Counted from the first letter of the stretch, positions 1 through 10,600 are shown. The stretch: 46,927 nucleotides of DNA from Alphaproteobacteria bacterium (GCA_022826345.1 JAJDVB010000089.1:1-46927); one strand, 5' to 3'. Translations and numbers: made by a program. Notes: generated from the sequence alone by a model not told the origin.

Positions 1-2
1 AG

Positions 3-200
3 AGGCTCGCGCCGGCGGCGGCACGGGCCGCGCTGGCCCGGCGCTTCCCGGCCGGCAGCGCGCGCGACTGGCTCGAGTCAGCCCTGCGCCGGCTGGAGCT
101 GCGCGGCGCCCGCAACGCCGCCTCCGAGCGCGAGCTGCTCGACGGGCTCGCGGACGAGCTCGCACGCGACGCGGTGGCTGGACCGGCCGTCGCGGCCTGA
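3..200 (+). CDS. C-terminal end of an unrecognised protein (partial)
   Basis: An open frame runs in from the left edge and ends at TGA 198-200. The visible 65 residues are rich in Ala, Arg, Leu and Glu, with a helical-looking stretch (RDWLESALRRLELRGARN) followed by an acidic helix. No family is recognisable from this piece. It lies 46 bases upstream of ssb and on the same strand as the transfer genes, so it is probably the end of another gene of that cluster; this is inferred from position only. Confidence 0.5.
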   Translation, partial: RLAPAAARAALARRFPAGSARDWLESALRRLELRGARNAASERELLDGLADELARDAVAGPAVAA

Positions 201-246
201 GGGCAACGATATCGATCGCAACCGTAACGGAGAGGAGAACGGAACC

Positions 247-954
247 ATGTTGACGATGAACAGGGCGACCCTTGTGGGCTTCGCCGGGAAGCATCCCGAG
301 ATGCGCAAGCTGCCGTCGGGCGACGACGCGGCGCAGTTCAGCCTGGCCACCACCGAGCGCTTCCGGCGCAAGGACGACACGGTGGGGGAGGCCACCCAGT
401 GGCACAGCATCGTGGCCTACGGGGCGGCGGCGGAGGTGGTGAGGACGCGGGTGCGCAAGGGCGATCCGGTGCTGGTGGAGGGCCGTATCGTCACGCGCTC
501 CTGGGAGGACAAGGCCGGTAACGAGCGCCGCGCCATCGAGATCGTGGTCGCAGGCCGCAGCGGCACGGTCAACGTGCTCACCAAGAGGAAGGCCGGCGGG
601 AACGGCGGAAACGACGACCCGCCGGGCGGGGCTGCCGCTGCTGCCGCCGCCGGCGCGGCCGCCGCGGACGACGGGGGTGACGCCGATGCGGTGGCGGAGC
701 GCGCCGCTGCGTCGTCCGCGCAGGACGGCGGCGGAGCCGGAGGCCCACAGGACACGACCCAGCCTGCGGACGATGCGGGCGGCGGCAACGCGGACGCCGG
801 TGACGGATCCGCGGCGCCGGCTGACGACGACGCTGCGCCCGCCCGCGAGGCGGACGCGGATGCCGGACCCGCCGAAGTTGCCGCCCGGCCCGCCGACCCG
901 GCCGGAACTGCAGGCGTGGCCGGGCAATCCGACGACCCTGCGAGCCATGCATAG
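247..954 (+). CDS. ssb: Single-stranded DNA-binding protein, long low-complexity tail
   Basis: This 235-residue protein has an SSB-type OB fold in about residues 1-112 (MNRATLVGFAGKHPEMR, then QFSLATTERFR, TQWHSIVAYG and the GDPVLVEGRI strand pair). It would coat single-stranded DNA during transfer or replication. The remaining 120 residues are an Ala/Asp/Gly-rich tail that does not end in the usual acidic D-D-x-x-P-F peptide but in PASHA, so partner binding may differ from a housekeeping SSB. ATG 247 is chosen over ATG 256 because AGAGGAG lies at 231-237. The stop overlaps the start of the next gene by 8 bases. A second SSB with a canonical tip lies at 18136-18591. Confidence 0.9.
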   Translation: MLTMNRATLVGFAGKHPEMRKLPSGDDAAQFSLATTERFRRKDDTVGEATQWHSIVAYGAAAEVVRTRVRKGDPVLVEGRIVTRSWEDKAGNERRAIEIVVAGRSGTVNVLTKRKAGGNGGNDDPPGGAAAAAAAGAAAADDGGDADAVAERAAASSAQDGGGAGGPQDTTQPADDAGGGNADAGDGSAAPADDDAAPAREADADAGPAEVAARPADPAGTAGVAGQSDDPASHA

Positions 955-1429
955 AATCCTGCTCGCAGCCTTGCTGGCTCTTGCCCTCCTGCCGGCGCAG
1001 GCGGACGCCGAGGTCGACGCCGGCAGCGGGGCCGATTGCGCGCCGGAGGTCGAACGGGCGTTGGCGGAAAGCGCCCGCGCCGGCGTCGAGCGCGACGTGG
1101 CGATCCTGCGCAATCCCGACCAGGGCATCCGCGACCCGGATTCGATCCTGGACTTCTCGTGCCTCGACGACCTCTTCGATTTCCGGCGCTTCGACATCCT
1201 GTTCGATCCGGGGCGCGGCATGGCGGACCTGCTGGGGCTGGTGCAGCGGCGTATCTGCGCGGCAGCACGGGAAGCCTACCGGGGCTACATCGGCCGGCCT
1301 CTGGACGAGGCCTTCTACACGGGCCGCACGGTCCTCCTTCCCGGCCTCGATCCGGTGGGATCGATGGAGGGAGTGCTGCGCGCCGACAGCGCGGAGCACT
1401 TCAGGCGCATCGTCGGAGGCGATCGATGA
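947..1429 (+). CDS. Predicted secreted protein of the transfer cluster
   Basis: This 160-residue protein opens with a clear signal peptide (MHRILLAALLALALLPAQADA). The mature part contains two Cys residues near CAPEVE and FSCLDD and an Asp/Phe-rich stretch (DLFDFRRFDILFDPGRG), then RRIC. It starts inside the end of ssb and its last four bases (ATGA) overlap the next start, so it sits in a translationally coupled operon. I do not recognise a family. Its place beside a DotA/TraY protein suggests a periplasmic part of the conjugation machine, but that is inference. Confidence 0.75.
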   Translation: MHRILLAALLALALLPAQADAEVDAGSGADCAPEVERALAESARAGVERDVAILRNPDQGIRDPDSILDFSCLDDLFDFRRFDILFDPGRGMADLLGLVQRRICAAAREAYRGYIGRPLDEAFYTGRTVLLPGLDPVGSMEGVLRADSAEHFRRIVGGDR

Positions 1430-2622
1430 CCGCCGTCGCGGCGGAGGCCCGATCGGTGAATGGCTCGAGGGCGCGCGCGCGAGCGGTGCGTGGCGCTGGC
1501 TTGGCCTGCGCGGCAGGGCTGGTGCTGTTTTCCGTGCTGGCGGCAGCGGAGCCGGCGTCGGCGCACCGCTGCGACCGCACCGACAACGACCGCGCCGAGG
1601 CGAGCCGGACGATACGCGTGCTCACCGGCGAGATCGACGAGATGGAACGCGCCATCATCGAGGCGCTCAGGCTCCAGACGGGCCAGCTCTCCGGCTACAC
1701 CGCCCAGAGCACCAGGGCGCTGACCCAGGCCCTCGACGCCCAGACGCGGCTGCAGGCGCAGACCGCGCGCGAGGTCGAGGAGACAAGAACCATGCGCGCA
1801 CATGCGCCGAGCCGCAGCGCATGCTCGACGGTCACGGGTCTTGCGGGGCTGGCGGCATCGCGGAGCACGGCGGAGACCGCGGCAAGGTCTGCGGGAGAGG
1901 TCGAGACCGGCCGCATCGTCAGCGACCGGGCGGTCGTCGCCGAAGCGGGCAGCGCCGCCGACGGCGCCGCCCGCTTCGATGCCGTCACGCGTCACTACTG
2001 CAGTCCCGCCCGCGCTGGCGATGACACGTGCCGGGGCGACGATACCTGGCATGGCGCGGACCTCAAGCCCGCAACCCTCCTCGACAGCCGCACCTTCAGG
2101 GACGAGGCGGCGCTCCACGCCGCCATAGAGCTTTCGCGCAACCTCGCGGCGCCGGTGGTCCACGACCCGCTGCCCCTGGCGTCCGCCGAGACCGACCGGG
2201 AGCGCCGCCTGGTGCTGCTGGCCCGCGCTGCCGACGCGCGGACGGCGCTCGCCGCGGATTATTTCGGGTACGCGAGGAGCCTGCGCGTCCCCGGCGTCGG
2301 TCTCCGGGCGTGGGCAGACGCCGTCACGGGCGATGGCGGACAAGGTGTGGAAGGCTCGCCGGTGAGCCGCTACGAGCTCCTGGAGCTGCTCGCGAGCCGC
2401 CGCTTCGACGACCCCTCCCGCTTCGTGGAGCTGCAGGAGATGTCGGCCGACAATCTGCTGCGCGAACTGGCGATGCTGCAGGCCATCTCGCTCATGCTCG
2501 ACTGGGAGCGTTTCCGGCTCGAAGAGCGGCGGGGCGCCATGGAGGCGGCGCGCCTCGCGCTCGGGACGGAAGAGATGCGCCGTCTGCCGGGGCTGACCGA
2601 TCCCGGCGCCGCCGCAGAGTGA
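1426..2622 (+). CDS. Predicted periplasmic transfer protein
   Basis: This 398-residue protein has an N-terminal export signal (a hydrophobic run GLACAAGLVLFSVLAAAEPASA at about residues 24-45). A predicted coiled or helical region follows (residues 55-120, LTGEIDEMERAIIEALRLQ and TQALDAQTRLQAQTA), then a Cys-containing middle part (HYCSPARAGDDTC). The C-terminal third is Leu/Arg-rich and helical. It starts with the ATGA overlap at 1426 and ends 3 bases before the DotA-like gene. In I-type systems a periplasmic IcmX/TraW protein is encoded just upstream of TraY/DotA; the same role is possible here, but I see no diagnostic motif. Confidence 0.8.
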   Translation: MTAVAAEARSVNGSRARARAVRGAGLACAAGLVLFSVLAAAEPASAHRCDRTDNDRAEASRTIRVLTGEIDEMERAIIEALRLQTGQLSGYTAQSTRALTQALDAQTRLQAQTAREVEETRTMRAHAPSRSACSTVTGLAGLAASRSTAETAARSAGEVETGRIVSDRAVVAEAGSAADGAARFDAVTRHYCSPARAGDDTCRGDDTWHGADLKPATLLDSRTFRDEAALHAAIELSRNLAAPVVHDPLPLASAETDRERRLVLLARAADARTALAADYFGYARSLRVPGVGLRAWADAVTGDGGQGVEGSPVSRYELLELLASRRFDDPSRFVELQEMSADNLLRELAMLQAISLMLDWERFRLEERRGAMEAARLALGTEEMRRLPGLTDPGAAAE

Positions 2623-2625
2623 GCC

Positions 2626-4842
2626 GTGGGGGTCCTGCGCTTCCTGTTCGCGCCGGAGCTCGGCCGCAGCCTGGCCGACGTGCGCCGGGCCGCGCGGCGC
2701 CTCGGCGGGAACTTTTGGGCGCTCACGGATGGCTCGTCCGGCGGAACCTGGCGCTGGCGCCGCCTGCTGGAGCGGGAGCGGCGCCCCCGCGCCCTGCTCG
2801 GCCTGGGCCTGACGGCTCTAGGCGGCGGCCTCGCCGGCCTCGGCGCGACCGGCCTCGCAGCGGGACCGGCCGGCGCGCAGACTATTGACCCGGAAATCTT
2901 CGCCACCGCCGACAACGCCACCCGGGACCTGCTGGGGTTCCTGAGCGACGTCGGCGTGGCCCATGGCGCCGTGCTCGGCGACATGCTGTTCGTCTTCAAC
3001 GGCGGCGTGCTGGTGCTCGCGGGTTTCTTGCTGCTCTGGCACACCGTGGCGGGCGCCGTGGATACCGCCCGCACCGGCCGCTGGGGCTTCGGGGCCTGGG
3101 AGATCGTGCGGATCGTGACCGCCGTCGCCCTCATGGCGCCCCTTCCCGGCGGCATGAACGGCGCCCAGCACGCCGTGGTCGGATTGGCGACCCTCGGCGG
3201 CGATTTTGCGGGCGCGGTGTGGACGCCCTTCTCGGAGCAGGCGCTGGGACGGGGCGATCCCATCGCGCCCAGGCCCAAGGCCGCCGCTTGGCGCTCGGCC
3301 ATCGCCCGCGTGCTGCTTGCCGAGACCTGCGGCCACGTCGCCAACGCCAACGCGGTCCGCATCGGCGACGATCCCTACATCGAGCTGAACGAGGAGCGCG
3401 CAGACGGCGCGCTGCTGCTGCGCTACGACGGCGACGGGCGCGGCATGCCGCGCGACCTCTGCGGCGCGGTGCGCTTCGACGGCCTCGACGGCGAGGGATC
3501 CAGGGGGATCGCGGCGCACGGGCATCGCCGTGCCATGGAAGGGCTGCTTCCGGCCATTCGGGACCTGGCCGCCGATCTCGGCGATCGCTACGTGCCGGGC
3601 TCGCCCGACCACGGCCAGCCGCTGCCGGATGTCGAGGCCGCCATGAACGCACGCGGTCTCGCAGAGTCCTATGAGGCCGTGCTCGACGACGCGTTGAGCC
3701 GCGCGGCATCCGAGGAGCGCGTCGCCCTCGAGCGCGCCGTAGCCGAGGACGCCGCGGGCTCCTCCTGGCTCGCCGCCGCGGGCTTCTTCAACACCATCGC
3801 GTCCCGTACCGGCCTCTTCCAGGCCGCCGCCCACAACGTCCCCGACGCGGCGCTCCCCCTGCCGAGTCTCGAGGAGTGGTCGCCGCCCGCTGCGGCGGCG
3901 GTCAAAGGCCTGCTGGGCGCGCTGGCCTCGTCCCGCACCTGGCAGCCGGTGTTCTTCGCCGCAGGCGCCGGCATCACCGGCACGCTGCCCGCCGCAGGAG
4001 GCGGCGACGGCGGCCTGGTCGCCGGCCTCTTCGAGTTCATCGACCTCGATTCGGTGGTGATCGCCGACAGCGGCAACCCCATCGCCGACCTCGCGGGCTT
4101 CGGCCACGACCTGATCGCATCGGCGCTCGGCGCCATCGCCGCGATCTCAGGCGTGGCCGTGGGCTCCGGCCTGCTGGAGTCCATTCCCTTCTTCGGCAAG
4201 GGCCTCGATGCCTTCGAGTCCGTCTGGCGCGTCACCGACGGCTTCGTCTCCACCATCCTGGGCCTGATGCTGATCGCGGGCGCGGTCCTCGCGTTCGTAT
4301 TGCCGGCGCTGCCATTCATCCGTTTCCTCTTCGGCGTCTTTGGCTGGCTGCTCAACGTGGTCGAGGCGGTGCTCGCCGTCACCGTGTTCGCAGCCGCTCA
4401 CGTGACGCGCGGACAGGACCGGGGGCTCGCGGTGCCCGCGACCCGGCAGGGCTGGCTGTTCCTGCCTGGCCTGATCCTGCGCCCGCCACTGATGCTGTTC
4501 GGCCTGATCCTCGGCTACTTCGTGTTCCTCGCCGCCATCGGCCTGCTCAACGCCATCTGGCTGCCGCAACTCCGGGACGCGGGCGCATCGGATGGCCTCG
4601 GGCCCATCGGTTTCCTCGCGATGCTCACCCTCTACGTGATGATCTGCTACGCGTTGATGAACGGCGCCTTCAAGCTGATCGACCTGCTGCCGTCCGCCGT
4701 CCTGGACTGGATCGGCGGGCGTGCAGGCGGTGACGACGACGGCGCGGGCCGCCTCGCGGGCGCGGTCACCGGCGGCATCGCCAGGGCGGGAAGCGGACGG
4801 CTCACCGGGCGGCTGCGCGGCGGTGCCGGATCGGGCGGCTAG
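2626..4842 (+). CDS. DotA/TraY-type polytopic inner-membrane protein
   Basis: This 738-residue protein matches the DotA/TraY family of type IVB (I-type) secretion and conjugation systems. A first hydrophobic segment is at residues 57-80. It is followed by the family's characteristic block at about 120-172 (LFVFNGGVLVLAGFLLLW, then TVAGAVDTARTGRWGFGAWE and VTAVALMAPLPGG). A large loop spans about 200-420, and several membrane segments lie in the last 270 residues. DotA/TraY proteins form large oligomers at the inner membrane and are needed for substrate transfer. The start is GTG 2626, 3 bases after the preceding stop. Finding this family with a MOBF relaxase rather than the MOBP relaxase of IncI is unusual. 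Confidence 0.85.
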   Translation: MGVLRFLFAPELGRSLADVRRAARRLGGNFWALTDGSSGGTWRWRRLLERERRPRALLGLGLTALGGGLAGLGATGLAAGPAGAQTIDPEIFATADNATRDLLGFLSDVGVAHGAVLGDMLFVFNGGVLVLAGFLLLWHTVAGAVDTARTGRWGFGAWEIVRIVTAVALMAPLPGGMNGAQHAVVGLATLGGDFAGAVWTPFSEQALGRGDPIAPRPKAAAWRSAIARVLLAETCGHVANANAVRIGDDPYIELNEERADGALLLRYDGDGRGMPRDLCGAVRFDGLDGEGSRGIAAHGHRRAMEGLLPAIRDLAADLGDRYVPGSPDHGQPLPDVEAAMNARGLAESYEAVLDDALSRAASEERVALERAVAEDAAGSSWLAAAGFFNTIASRTGLFQAAAHNVPDAALPLPSLEEWSPPAAAAVKGLLGALASSRTWQPVFFAAGAGITGTLPAAGGGDGGLVAGLFEFIDLDSVVIADSGNPIADLAGFGHDLIASALGAIAAISGVAVGSGLLESIPFFGKGLDAFESVWRVTDGFVSTILGLMLIAGAVLAFVLPALPFIRFLFGVFGWLLNVVEAVLAVTVFAAAHVTRGQDRGLAVPATRQGWLFLPGLILRPPLMLFGLILGYFVFLAAIGLLNAIWLPQLRDAGASDGLGPIGFLAMLTLYVMICYALMNGAFKLIDLLPSAVLDWIGGRAGGDDDGAGRLAGAVTGGIARAGSGRLTGRLRGGAGSGG

Positions 4843-4977
4843 GGCGGTGGCTCACGGCGCGCAGTCCGGCGCCGGCGAGCCGTCTCCGAGACCGTCCCGG
4901 GCACGATGCCGGGGTCCGCCCGTCGGAACCGGGGCGAGAGATTCCAGATTCGGACCAAGCAGACCGGAGACCGCGGC

Positions 4978-5634
4978 ATGACCGATGAGAACGAACGACC
5001 TGTGCGCCGGCGGCGGCGGAGCCTCCCGCCTGCCGGACCGCCGCCCTCCTGGCCGGGCGATCCCGAACAGCTCGAGGCGGGCGAGGTGGACTTCGAGGCT
5101 GTGGCCCACGTGCTGGCCAACACCTGCCGCTGGAGCGGACGGACCCGCCGCTTCTTCTCTCTCGCCCAGCACGCGCTCGGCGTCTCAGAGGAGATCGAAG
5201 CCCTCGACGGCATCCCGGACGCGGACCGGCGAGCCCTGGCCCTGCTCGCGCTGCTGGGAAACGCCAGGGCCGCCTGGCTCGGCGACGATGACGGCACCGA
5301 CCCCGCCTCGGCCAGGGCGACGGCGCGCGCCAGAACCCACGGCGAGCGCATCGACCGGGCGGTGCGCGAGGCCGCCGGGCTCTCCCCCGAGCCGCCGGAG
5401 GAGTGGGGAGAGCTCTTGCGCCTGGTGGTGCGCATGACCGATGCGGCCGAGCGCCGCGACCTCGGCGTGGGCGCCGGGGCGCCGTTCCCACCGTCGCAAA
5501 GGACCGTCCGGCCCATGCCGCCCGAGCAGGCGGCGGAGCGCTGGCTGGAACGGTTCAGGCAGCTCGCCGGGCACCCGGATGACGGCGGAGGCGGCCTCGG
5601 TCACGAAGGACCGGCGCCGCAAACGGAGCCGTGA
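4978..5634 (+). CDS. HD-phosphohydrolase-like protein lacking the HD pair
   Basis: This 218-residue protein resembles small HD-superfamily phosphohydrolases in which a segment like DLxDIAHALSNxCRFxGHTRRFYSVAQHS precedes the metal-binding HD pair. Here residues 38-70 read VDFEAVAHVLANTCRW and RTRRFFSLAQHALGVS, so the first metal His (H65) is kept. The expected LLHDAAEAYLGD motif has become LLGNARAAWLGD (residues 92-103), replacing His-Asp with Gly-Asn. Catalysis is therefore unlikely and a structural or nucleotide-binding role is more probable. The gene overlaps the coupling-protein gene by four bases (GTGA), so the two are likely co-translated. The ATG at 4978 is chosen for the conserved charged N-terminus. 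Confidence 0.7.
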   Translation: MTDENERPVRRRRRSLPPAGPPPSWPGDPEQLEAGEVDFEAVAHVLANTCRWSGRTRRFFSLAQHALGVSEEIEALDGIPDADRRALALLALLGNARAAWLGDDDGTDPASARATARARTHGERIDRAVREAAGLSPEPPEEWGELLRLVVRMTDAAERRDLGVGAGAPFPPSQRTVRPMPPEQAAERWLERFRQLAGHPDDGGGGLGHEGPAPQTEP

Positions 5635-7664
5635 CCGGAGTCGGTGGCGACACGGGACGCGGGGCCCGGGTCGCCGCCCGGGGCCTGCGCACCTGGCTCA
5701 GGCTGGTCGAGCGCGCCATGGTCGTCGCGCTCGCCGGCGCCGTCATCGCCGCGACCTGGAAGACCTGGGACGAGACCAGCGCCCACGACTGGCACGTCAT
5801 GGGCGTCTACGGGCTCTGCGAGTTCATGCTCGCTGCGGGGTTCGATCCCGACAGGAGGAAGACGATCCGGGACCTGGACGGGCAGGTCTACTCCAACAGC
5901 CTGGCCTCCATCGTCACCTTCGAGCCCATTCTCAGGCTCCGCGACCGCATCGCCGGCGACGCTCTCGAGGCCGCCATGCTGGGCTTCGGCGGCGGCGCCG
6001 CCCTCGTCGTCCTCTACCTGGCGGCGATGCACATCGTGGGCGGGAGTCTCAGGAGAGGCCGAAGGCTCAGGGGCGGCGAACTGGTCACGTCAGGGGAACT
6101 CTCCCGGCGCGCGGTGCCCCTGCACCGGCGCGCGGGCAGGCTGCTGCGGCAGGCCCAGCGCGGTACGTACCGCATCGCCGGCATCCCCTGGCCGGCGGGA
6201 GCCGAGACCCGCCACACCATCGTCTCCGGGACTACCGGCTCGGGCAAGACCGTGCTCATTGCCGATCTGGTGGAGCAGATCCGGGCGCGCGGTGAGCGCT
6301 GCGTCGTCTACGACAAGATGGGCTCCTACACCGAGACCTTCTTAGATCCGGCGCGCGACATCCTGCTCAACCCCCTGGACGCCCGTGCGCCGCGCTGGTC
6401 GCCCTTCGTCGAGGCCCGTACCGCCCGCGACTTCGACACAATGGCGGCGGCCATGATCCCGCGGCAGAAGGACGCGGCCGACCCCTTCTGGATCACTGCC
6501 GCGAGACAACTCTTCTCCCACGGCGCCGCCGTGCTCTGGAAGCGCGGCGAGACCCGCAACCGGGTGCTGGTCGACCACCTGCTTAAGACCGAGCTCAAGG
6601 CGCTGGCAGAGGCCATGGAGGGCACCGTGGCCCAGTCCATCGTCGATCCCGAGAACCCGAAGACCGCGCTCTCGGTGCGCGCCATGCTGACCGCCAACAT
6701 CGGCGCCATGGACCTGCTGCCGGACGCGGGACCGTCGTTCTCGATCCGCGAGTGGATCGAACGCGACGGCGGAGGCTTCCTGTTCCTCACCTCGCGGGGC
6801 GACCAGCACGCGAGCCTGCGGGGTTTGATCTCGACCTGGCTGGAGATCGCGGTGAACGCGCTGCTCTCGCTGCCCCGGAAGGACGAGCGCCGCACCTGGC
6901 TGATCCTGGACGAGCTGCCCACCCTGCACCAGCTCCCGAGCCTCCGTCCCGGCCTCGCCGAGAGCCGGCAGTTCGGCGGCTGCTTCGTGCTGGGCGTCCA
7001 GGTCTTCTCGGCGCTGCGGGACCTCTACGGGCGCGACGGGGCGGAGACGATCTCCGGTCTCTGCGGCACCCGCGTGGTGCTGGCGGCGCCCGACAGGGAC
7101 ACGTCGGAATGGTCCGCCGAGAGCCTGGGGCGGGTCGAGGTGGAAACCCTCGCCGAGGGGGTCAGCTACGACACCCCGAGGGATGGGGTGACGCTGAGCG
7201 CACGCCGCGACCTGCGCCCCCTGGTGCTGCCGGCGGAGGTGGCGCGGCTCGAGAATCTCACGGGTTACCTCAAGTTCCCGGGCCCCTGGCCGGTGGCGCG
7301 GATCGCGCTCGCGTACAAGGACCGGAGCCCGGTGGCGCGGCGCTTCGTGCCCAGGGAGGACGGCGAGAACCGCAGCGGGGCAGGTTCCAGCGGGGGGACG
7401 AATGACGTCGCAGAAAAGGGTGTCGGCGGAGAACCCGGTATCGCGGAAGCGGGCATGTCAGATCGCGAAGGAGGAAGCCCGGAAGGGTGGCATGAGGAGG
7501 GGTGGACCCCGCACGAATGGGCCCTGTGCGATGGGGACGACGAGACCGGAACGCCCGCGGGTGCCCGTGCCTGCGCCTCCGAAGAAGGTGCAGGCAGCAC
7601 GAATGCGGCCGGCTCGAATGCGAACGACGGAGCGGACGAGCGCCATCCCCAGGACTGGCAGTGA
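5631..7664 (+). CDS. traD: Type IV coupling protein (TraD/VirD4-like ATPase)
   Basis: This 677-residue membrane-anchored ATPase couples the relaxosome to the secretion channel and pumps DNA. Two membrane segments (about residues 28-43 and 120-137) flank a small periplasmic part. The motor domain has Walker A GTTGSGKT at 200-207 and Walker B WLILDE at 423-428, followed by PTLHQLPSL, the usual coupling-protein context. The C-terminal 100 residues are Glu/Gly/Ala-rich and probably disordered, as in TraD tails that contact the relaxosome. It starts at GTG 5631, overlapping the previous stop, and its TGA overlaps the relaxase ATG by one base. Confidence 0.92.
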   Translation: MTGVGGDTGRGARVAARGLRTWLRLVERAMVVALAGAVIAATWKTWDETSAHDWHVMGVYGLCEFMLAAGFDPDRRKTIRDLDGQVYSNSLASIVTFEPILRLRDRIAGDALEAAMLGFGGGAALVVLYLAAMHIVGGSLRRGRRLRGGELVTSGELSRRAVPLHRRAGRLLRQAQRGTYRIAGIPWPAGAETRHTIVSGTTGSGKTVLIADLVEQIRARGERCVVYDKMGSYTETFLDPARDILLNPLDARAPRWSPFVEARTARDFDTMAAAMIPRQKDAADPFWITAARQLFSHGAAVLWKRGETRNRVLVDHLLKTELKALAEAMEGTVAQSIVDPENPKTALSVRAMLTANIGAMDLLPDAGPSFSIREWIERDGGGFLFLTSRGDQHASLRGLISTWLEIAVNALLSLPRKDERRTWLILDELPTLHQLPSLRPGLAESRQFGGCFVLGVQVFSALRDLYGRDGAETISGLCGTRVVLAAPDRDTSEWSAESLGRVEVETLAEGVSYDTPRDGVTLSARRDLRPLVLPAEVARLENLTGYLKFPGPWPVARIALAYKDRSPVARRFVPREDGENRSGAGSSGGTNDVAEKGVGGEPGIAEAGMSDREGGSPEGWHEEGWTPHEWALCDGDDETGTPAGARACASEEGAGSTNAAGSNANDGADERHPQDWQ

Positions 7665-10600
7665 TGGTCGTATCGATCGGCACGATATCCTCGGCCGCCC
7701 AGGGCGTCTCCTATTTCGAGCGGGACGGCTACTACACCAAAGACGATCCCCGACACCGGGAGGTCAGCGCCTGGGCCGGCAAGGGCGCCGAGGCGCTCGG
7801 GCTTTCCGGGCCCGTGGATGCCGACACGTTCAGGGACGTCCTGGAAGGCACGGTGCCGGACGGATCCGGACGGCGTCTGGGGCGGCCCGGGAAGGACGGG
7901 TCCCTGGTGCACCGTCCCGGGCGGGACCTGACCTTTTCGGCGCCGAAATCCGTCTCCCTGGTCGCTCTGCTGGGCGATGACGCAGCCGTCGCCGCCGCCC
8001 ACGACAAGGCCGTGAAGCGCACGCTGGCCTGGCTGGAAGAGACGACGATCCGGACCAGGATGAAAGACCCGGAGACGGGACGCCTGTGCCTTGCCGGGGG
8101 CCAGAAGATGGTGGCGGCGACTTTCCGGCACGACACCTCGCGCAATCTCGATCCCCAGCTCCACACGCATGCCGTGGTCGCCAACATGGTTCTGGGCGAG
8201 GACGGGGGAACGCCCCGGTCCGGCAAGTGGCGCACCATGGCCAATGAATCGCTCTACCGGCGCCAGAAGCTGATCGGCACGGTCTACAGGAGCGAGCTCG
8301 CCCAGGAGCTGCAGGCGCTGGGCTACGCGATCGAAAAGACTCATGCCGACGGGCGCTTCGAGATCGCGGGCGTCTCGCGGGGTGTGATCGACGCGTTCTC
8401 GACGAGGCGGGCAGAGATCGAGGCGGCGATGAATGCGCGAGGCCTGGGCGATCCGGCGAGCAATCCTCACTTGGCGGAACGGGCCGCATTGATGACGCGG
8501 GCGCACAAGCGCGATGTCGACAGAAACGTGCTGCGGGAGAGCTGGCGGGAGCAGGCGTCGTCGCTGGGATTCTCCCCGGAACGCGTGACCGGGGCCGCGC
8601 GCGAGCGCCGCGAAATGGGAACCGAGGCGCCCGCGCAGGCCGCTGGGAGGTCCGGCGAAAAGGAAGCGCCTGGAATGCAAGACCGAGAGAAGGAGCTGCG
8701 CGACGACGTGCAGCGTCGGCAAGATCTGGCGACGGCGGCGGTGTCGTGGGCGACGGCGCATCTATCGGAACGCGAGGCCGTGTTCACCCGCTCGGACCTT
8801 CTCGCGTCGTCGCTCTCCTGGAAACCGGGATCGCTGTCAGTCGAGCGAGCGGAGAGCGCCATCGATGCGCTGCAACGGGAGGGCAGGCTTCACGCCGCGC
8901 CGGGTTTGCTCGGCGGCGAGGGCATGACCACGGAAACCGCACTCGCCGACGAGCGCGAGACCATCGGGTTGATGACGAAGGGCCAGAACCAGGGCCATGT
9001 GTTGATGCGCAAGCGTCGTGTGCGCCAGCACCTGCACAGGGGAGCACTCACGGAGGGACAGAAGGAGGCCGTCGGGACGATCCTGTCGTCGAAGGACCGC
9101 GTGGTGGGCGTCCAGGGCTACGCCGGCACCGGCAAGACCACGATGTTGAAGCGCGCGCGGGTGCTGGCGGAGAAGAACGGCTATCGCATGCTGGGCCTGG
9201 CACCGTCGGCCTCGGCCGTGAAGACGCTCTCGGTCGAAGCCGGCATCGAGAGCGAGACCCTGCAGCGCTTCCTGGCGCGCAATGCCGGCGTCGCAGAAGG
9301 AAGGCTCAGCGACCAGGGCAGGCGCGACATGCGGGACGCGTTCTCGAAGACGGTGCTGGTGGTTGACGAAGGCTCGCTCGCGTCGACCGTGCAGGCACGG
9401 GACCTGCTCAGGATCGCCAGGACGCTGGCCGTTCCCCGGGTCGTCCTGGTCGGCGACGAGAAGCAATTGGATGCGGTGGATGCCGGCAAGCCGTTCGCGC
9501 AATTGCAGGGCGCGGGCATGCAGACGGCGGTCATGGACGAGATCATGCGTCAGCGCGATCCGGCACTGAAGGAGGCGGTGGAAGCGAGTCTCGCGGGCGA
9601 CATACGAGGCGCCTTCGAGAAACTGGGCTCCAACGTTGCTGAGGTGGACCCTGACAACATCGCCGGCGCCGTCGCTGCGCGCTGGCTCAGGCTCCCGCCG
9701 GAGCAGCGCGAGAACACAGGGGTGATGGCGCCGAGCCACGAGCTGCGACAGGCCATCAACGGACACATCCGGGAGCGGCTCGCGCGCGAGGGTGACATTC
9801 ACGGTCCCGCCTACCGGGGCCAGCGGCTCGTGTCGCGCGGCTACACGAGAGCCGAGAAGGCGCTCGCCGCAGACTACGTGCCCGGCGACGTCGTCGCGTT
9901 CCACCGCCCGTACAAACGGATCGGCGTCGAGAAGGGGGACGAGCGCCGGGTGGTCGAGGTGGACCACCGGAGCCGCACGGTGATGCTGGAAGGGCGGAAC
10001 GGCGGGACGGTGGCGTGGAAGCCCGGCGAGATTGCCGGGCGGACGGGCGGTGCGGAAGTGTATCGGATCGAAGAGATCGAGCTCAGAGCAGGGGATCGCG
10101 TGAGGTGGAGCCGCAACGACAGGGACCTGAAGCTGGTCAACAGCCGTGCGGCGGAAGTGGTTGCGGTGAACGAGGACCGGGTCTCGTTCCGGCTCGAAGA
10201 CGGACGAATGCTGGATCTGGACGGAAAGCAGTCGCAGCTGCGTCATGTCGATCACGCCTGGGCATCGACCGTGCACGCGTTCCAGGGCCGCACGGTGGAC
10301 AACGTCATCGCCGCGATGGAAGCGAACCATCCGCACCTCACCACTCAGAAAAGCCTCTACGTGGAGATCAGCCGGGCGCGCGATCGCGCCGAACTGGTGA
10401 CCGACGACGTGGCGCAACTGCGGGAACGGCTCGAGACGGCGACGGGCGAGCGGATTTCGGCGCTGGAGGCGATTGAGCACTCGGAGCGCGATGCGCACGG
10501 AAAGAGTGCCGAGACCGGAATGGAACCGGATCGCAAGAGTGATTCGGAGCGACAGCCTGAAGCGGAGAGAGGCTTGCCTGCGAGCAGATCGGTCGGGGGC

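Noticed and set aside
417..1399. Long minus-strand frames opposite ssb and the secreted protein
   Set aside because: They are Arg/Pro/Ala-rich, lack family motifs and mirror the codon structure of the plus-strand genes, as is usual in very GC-rich DNA.
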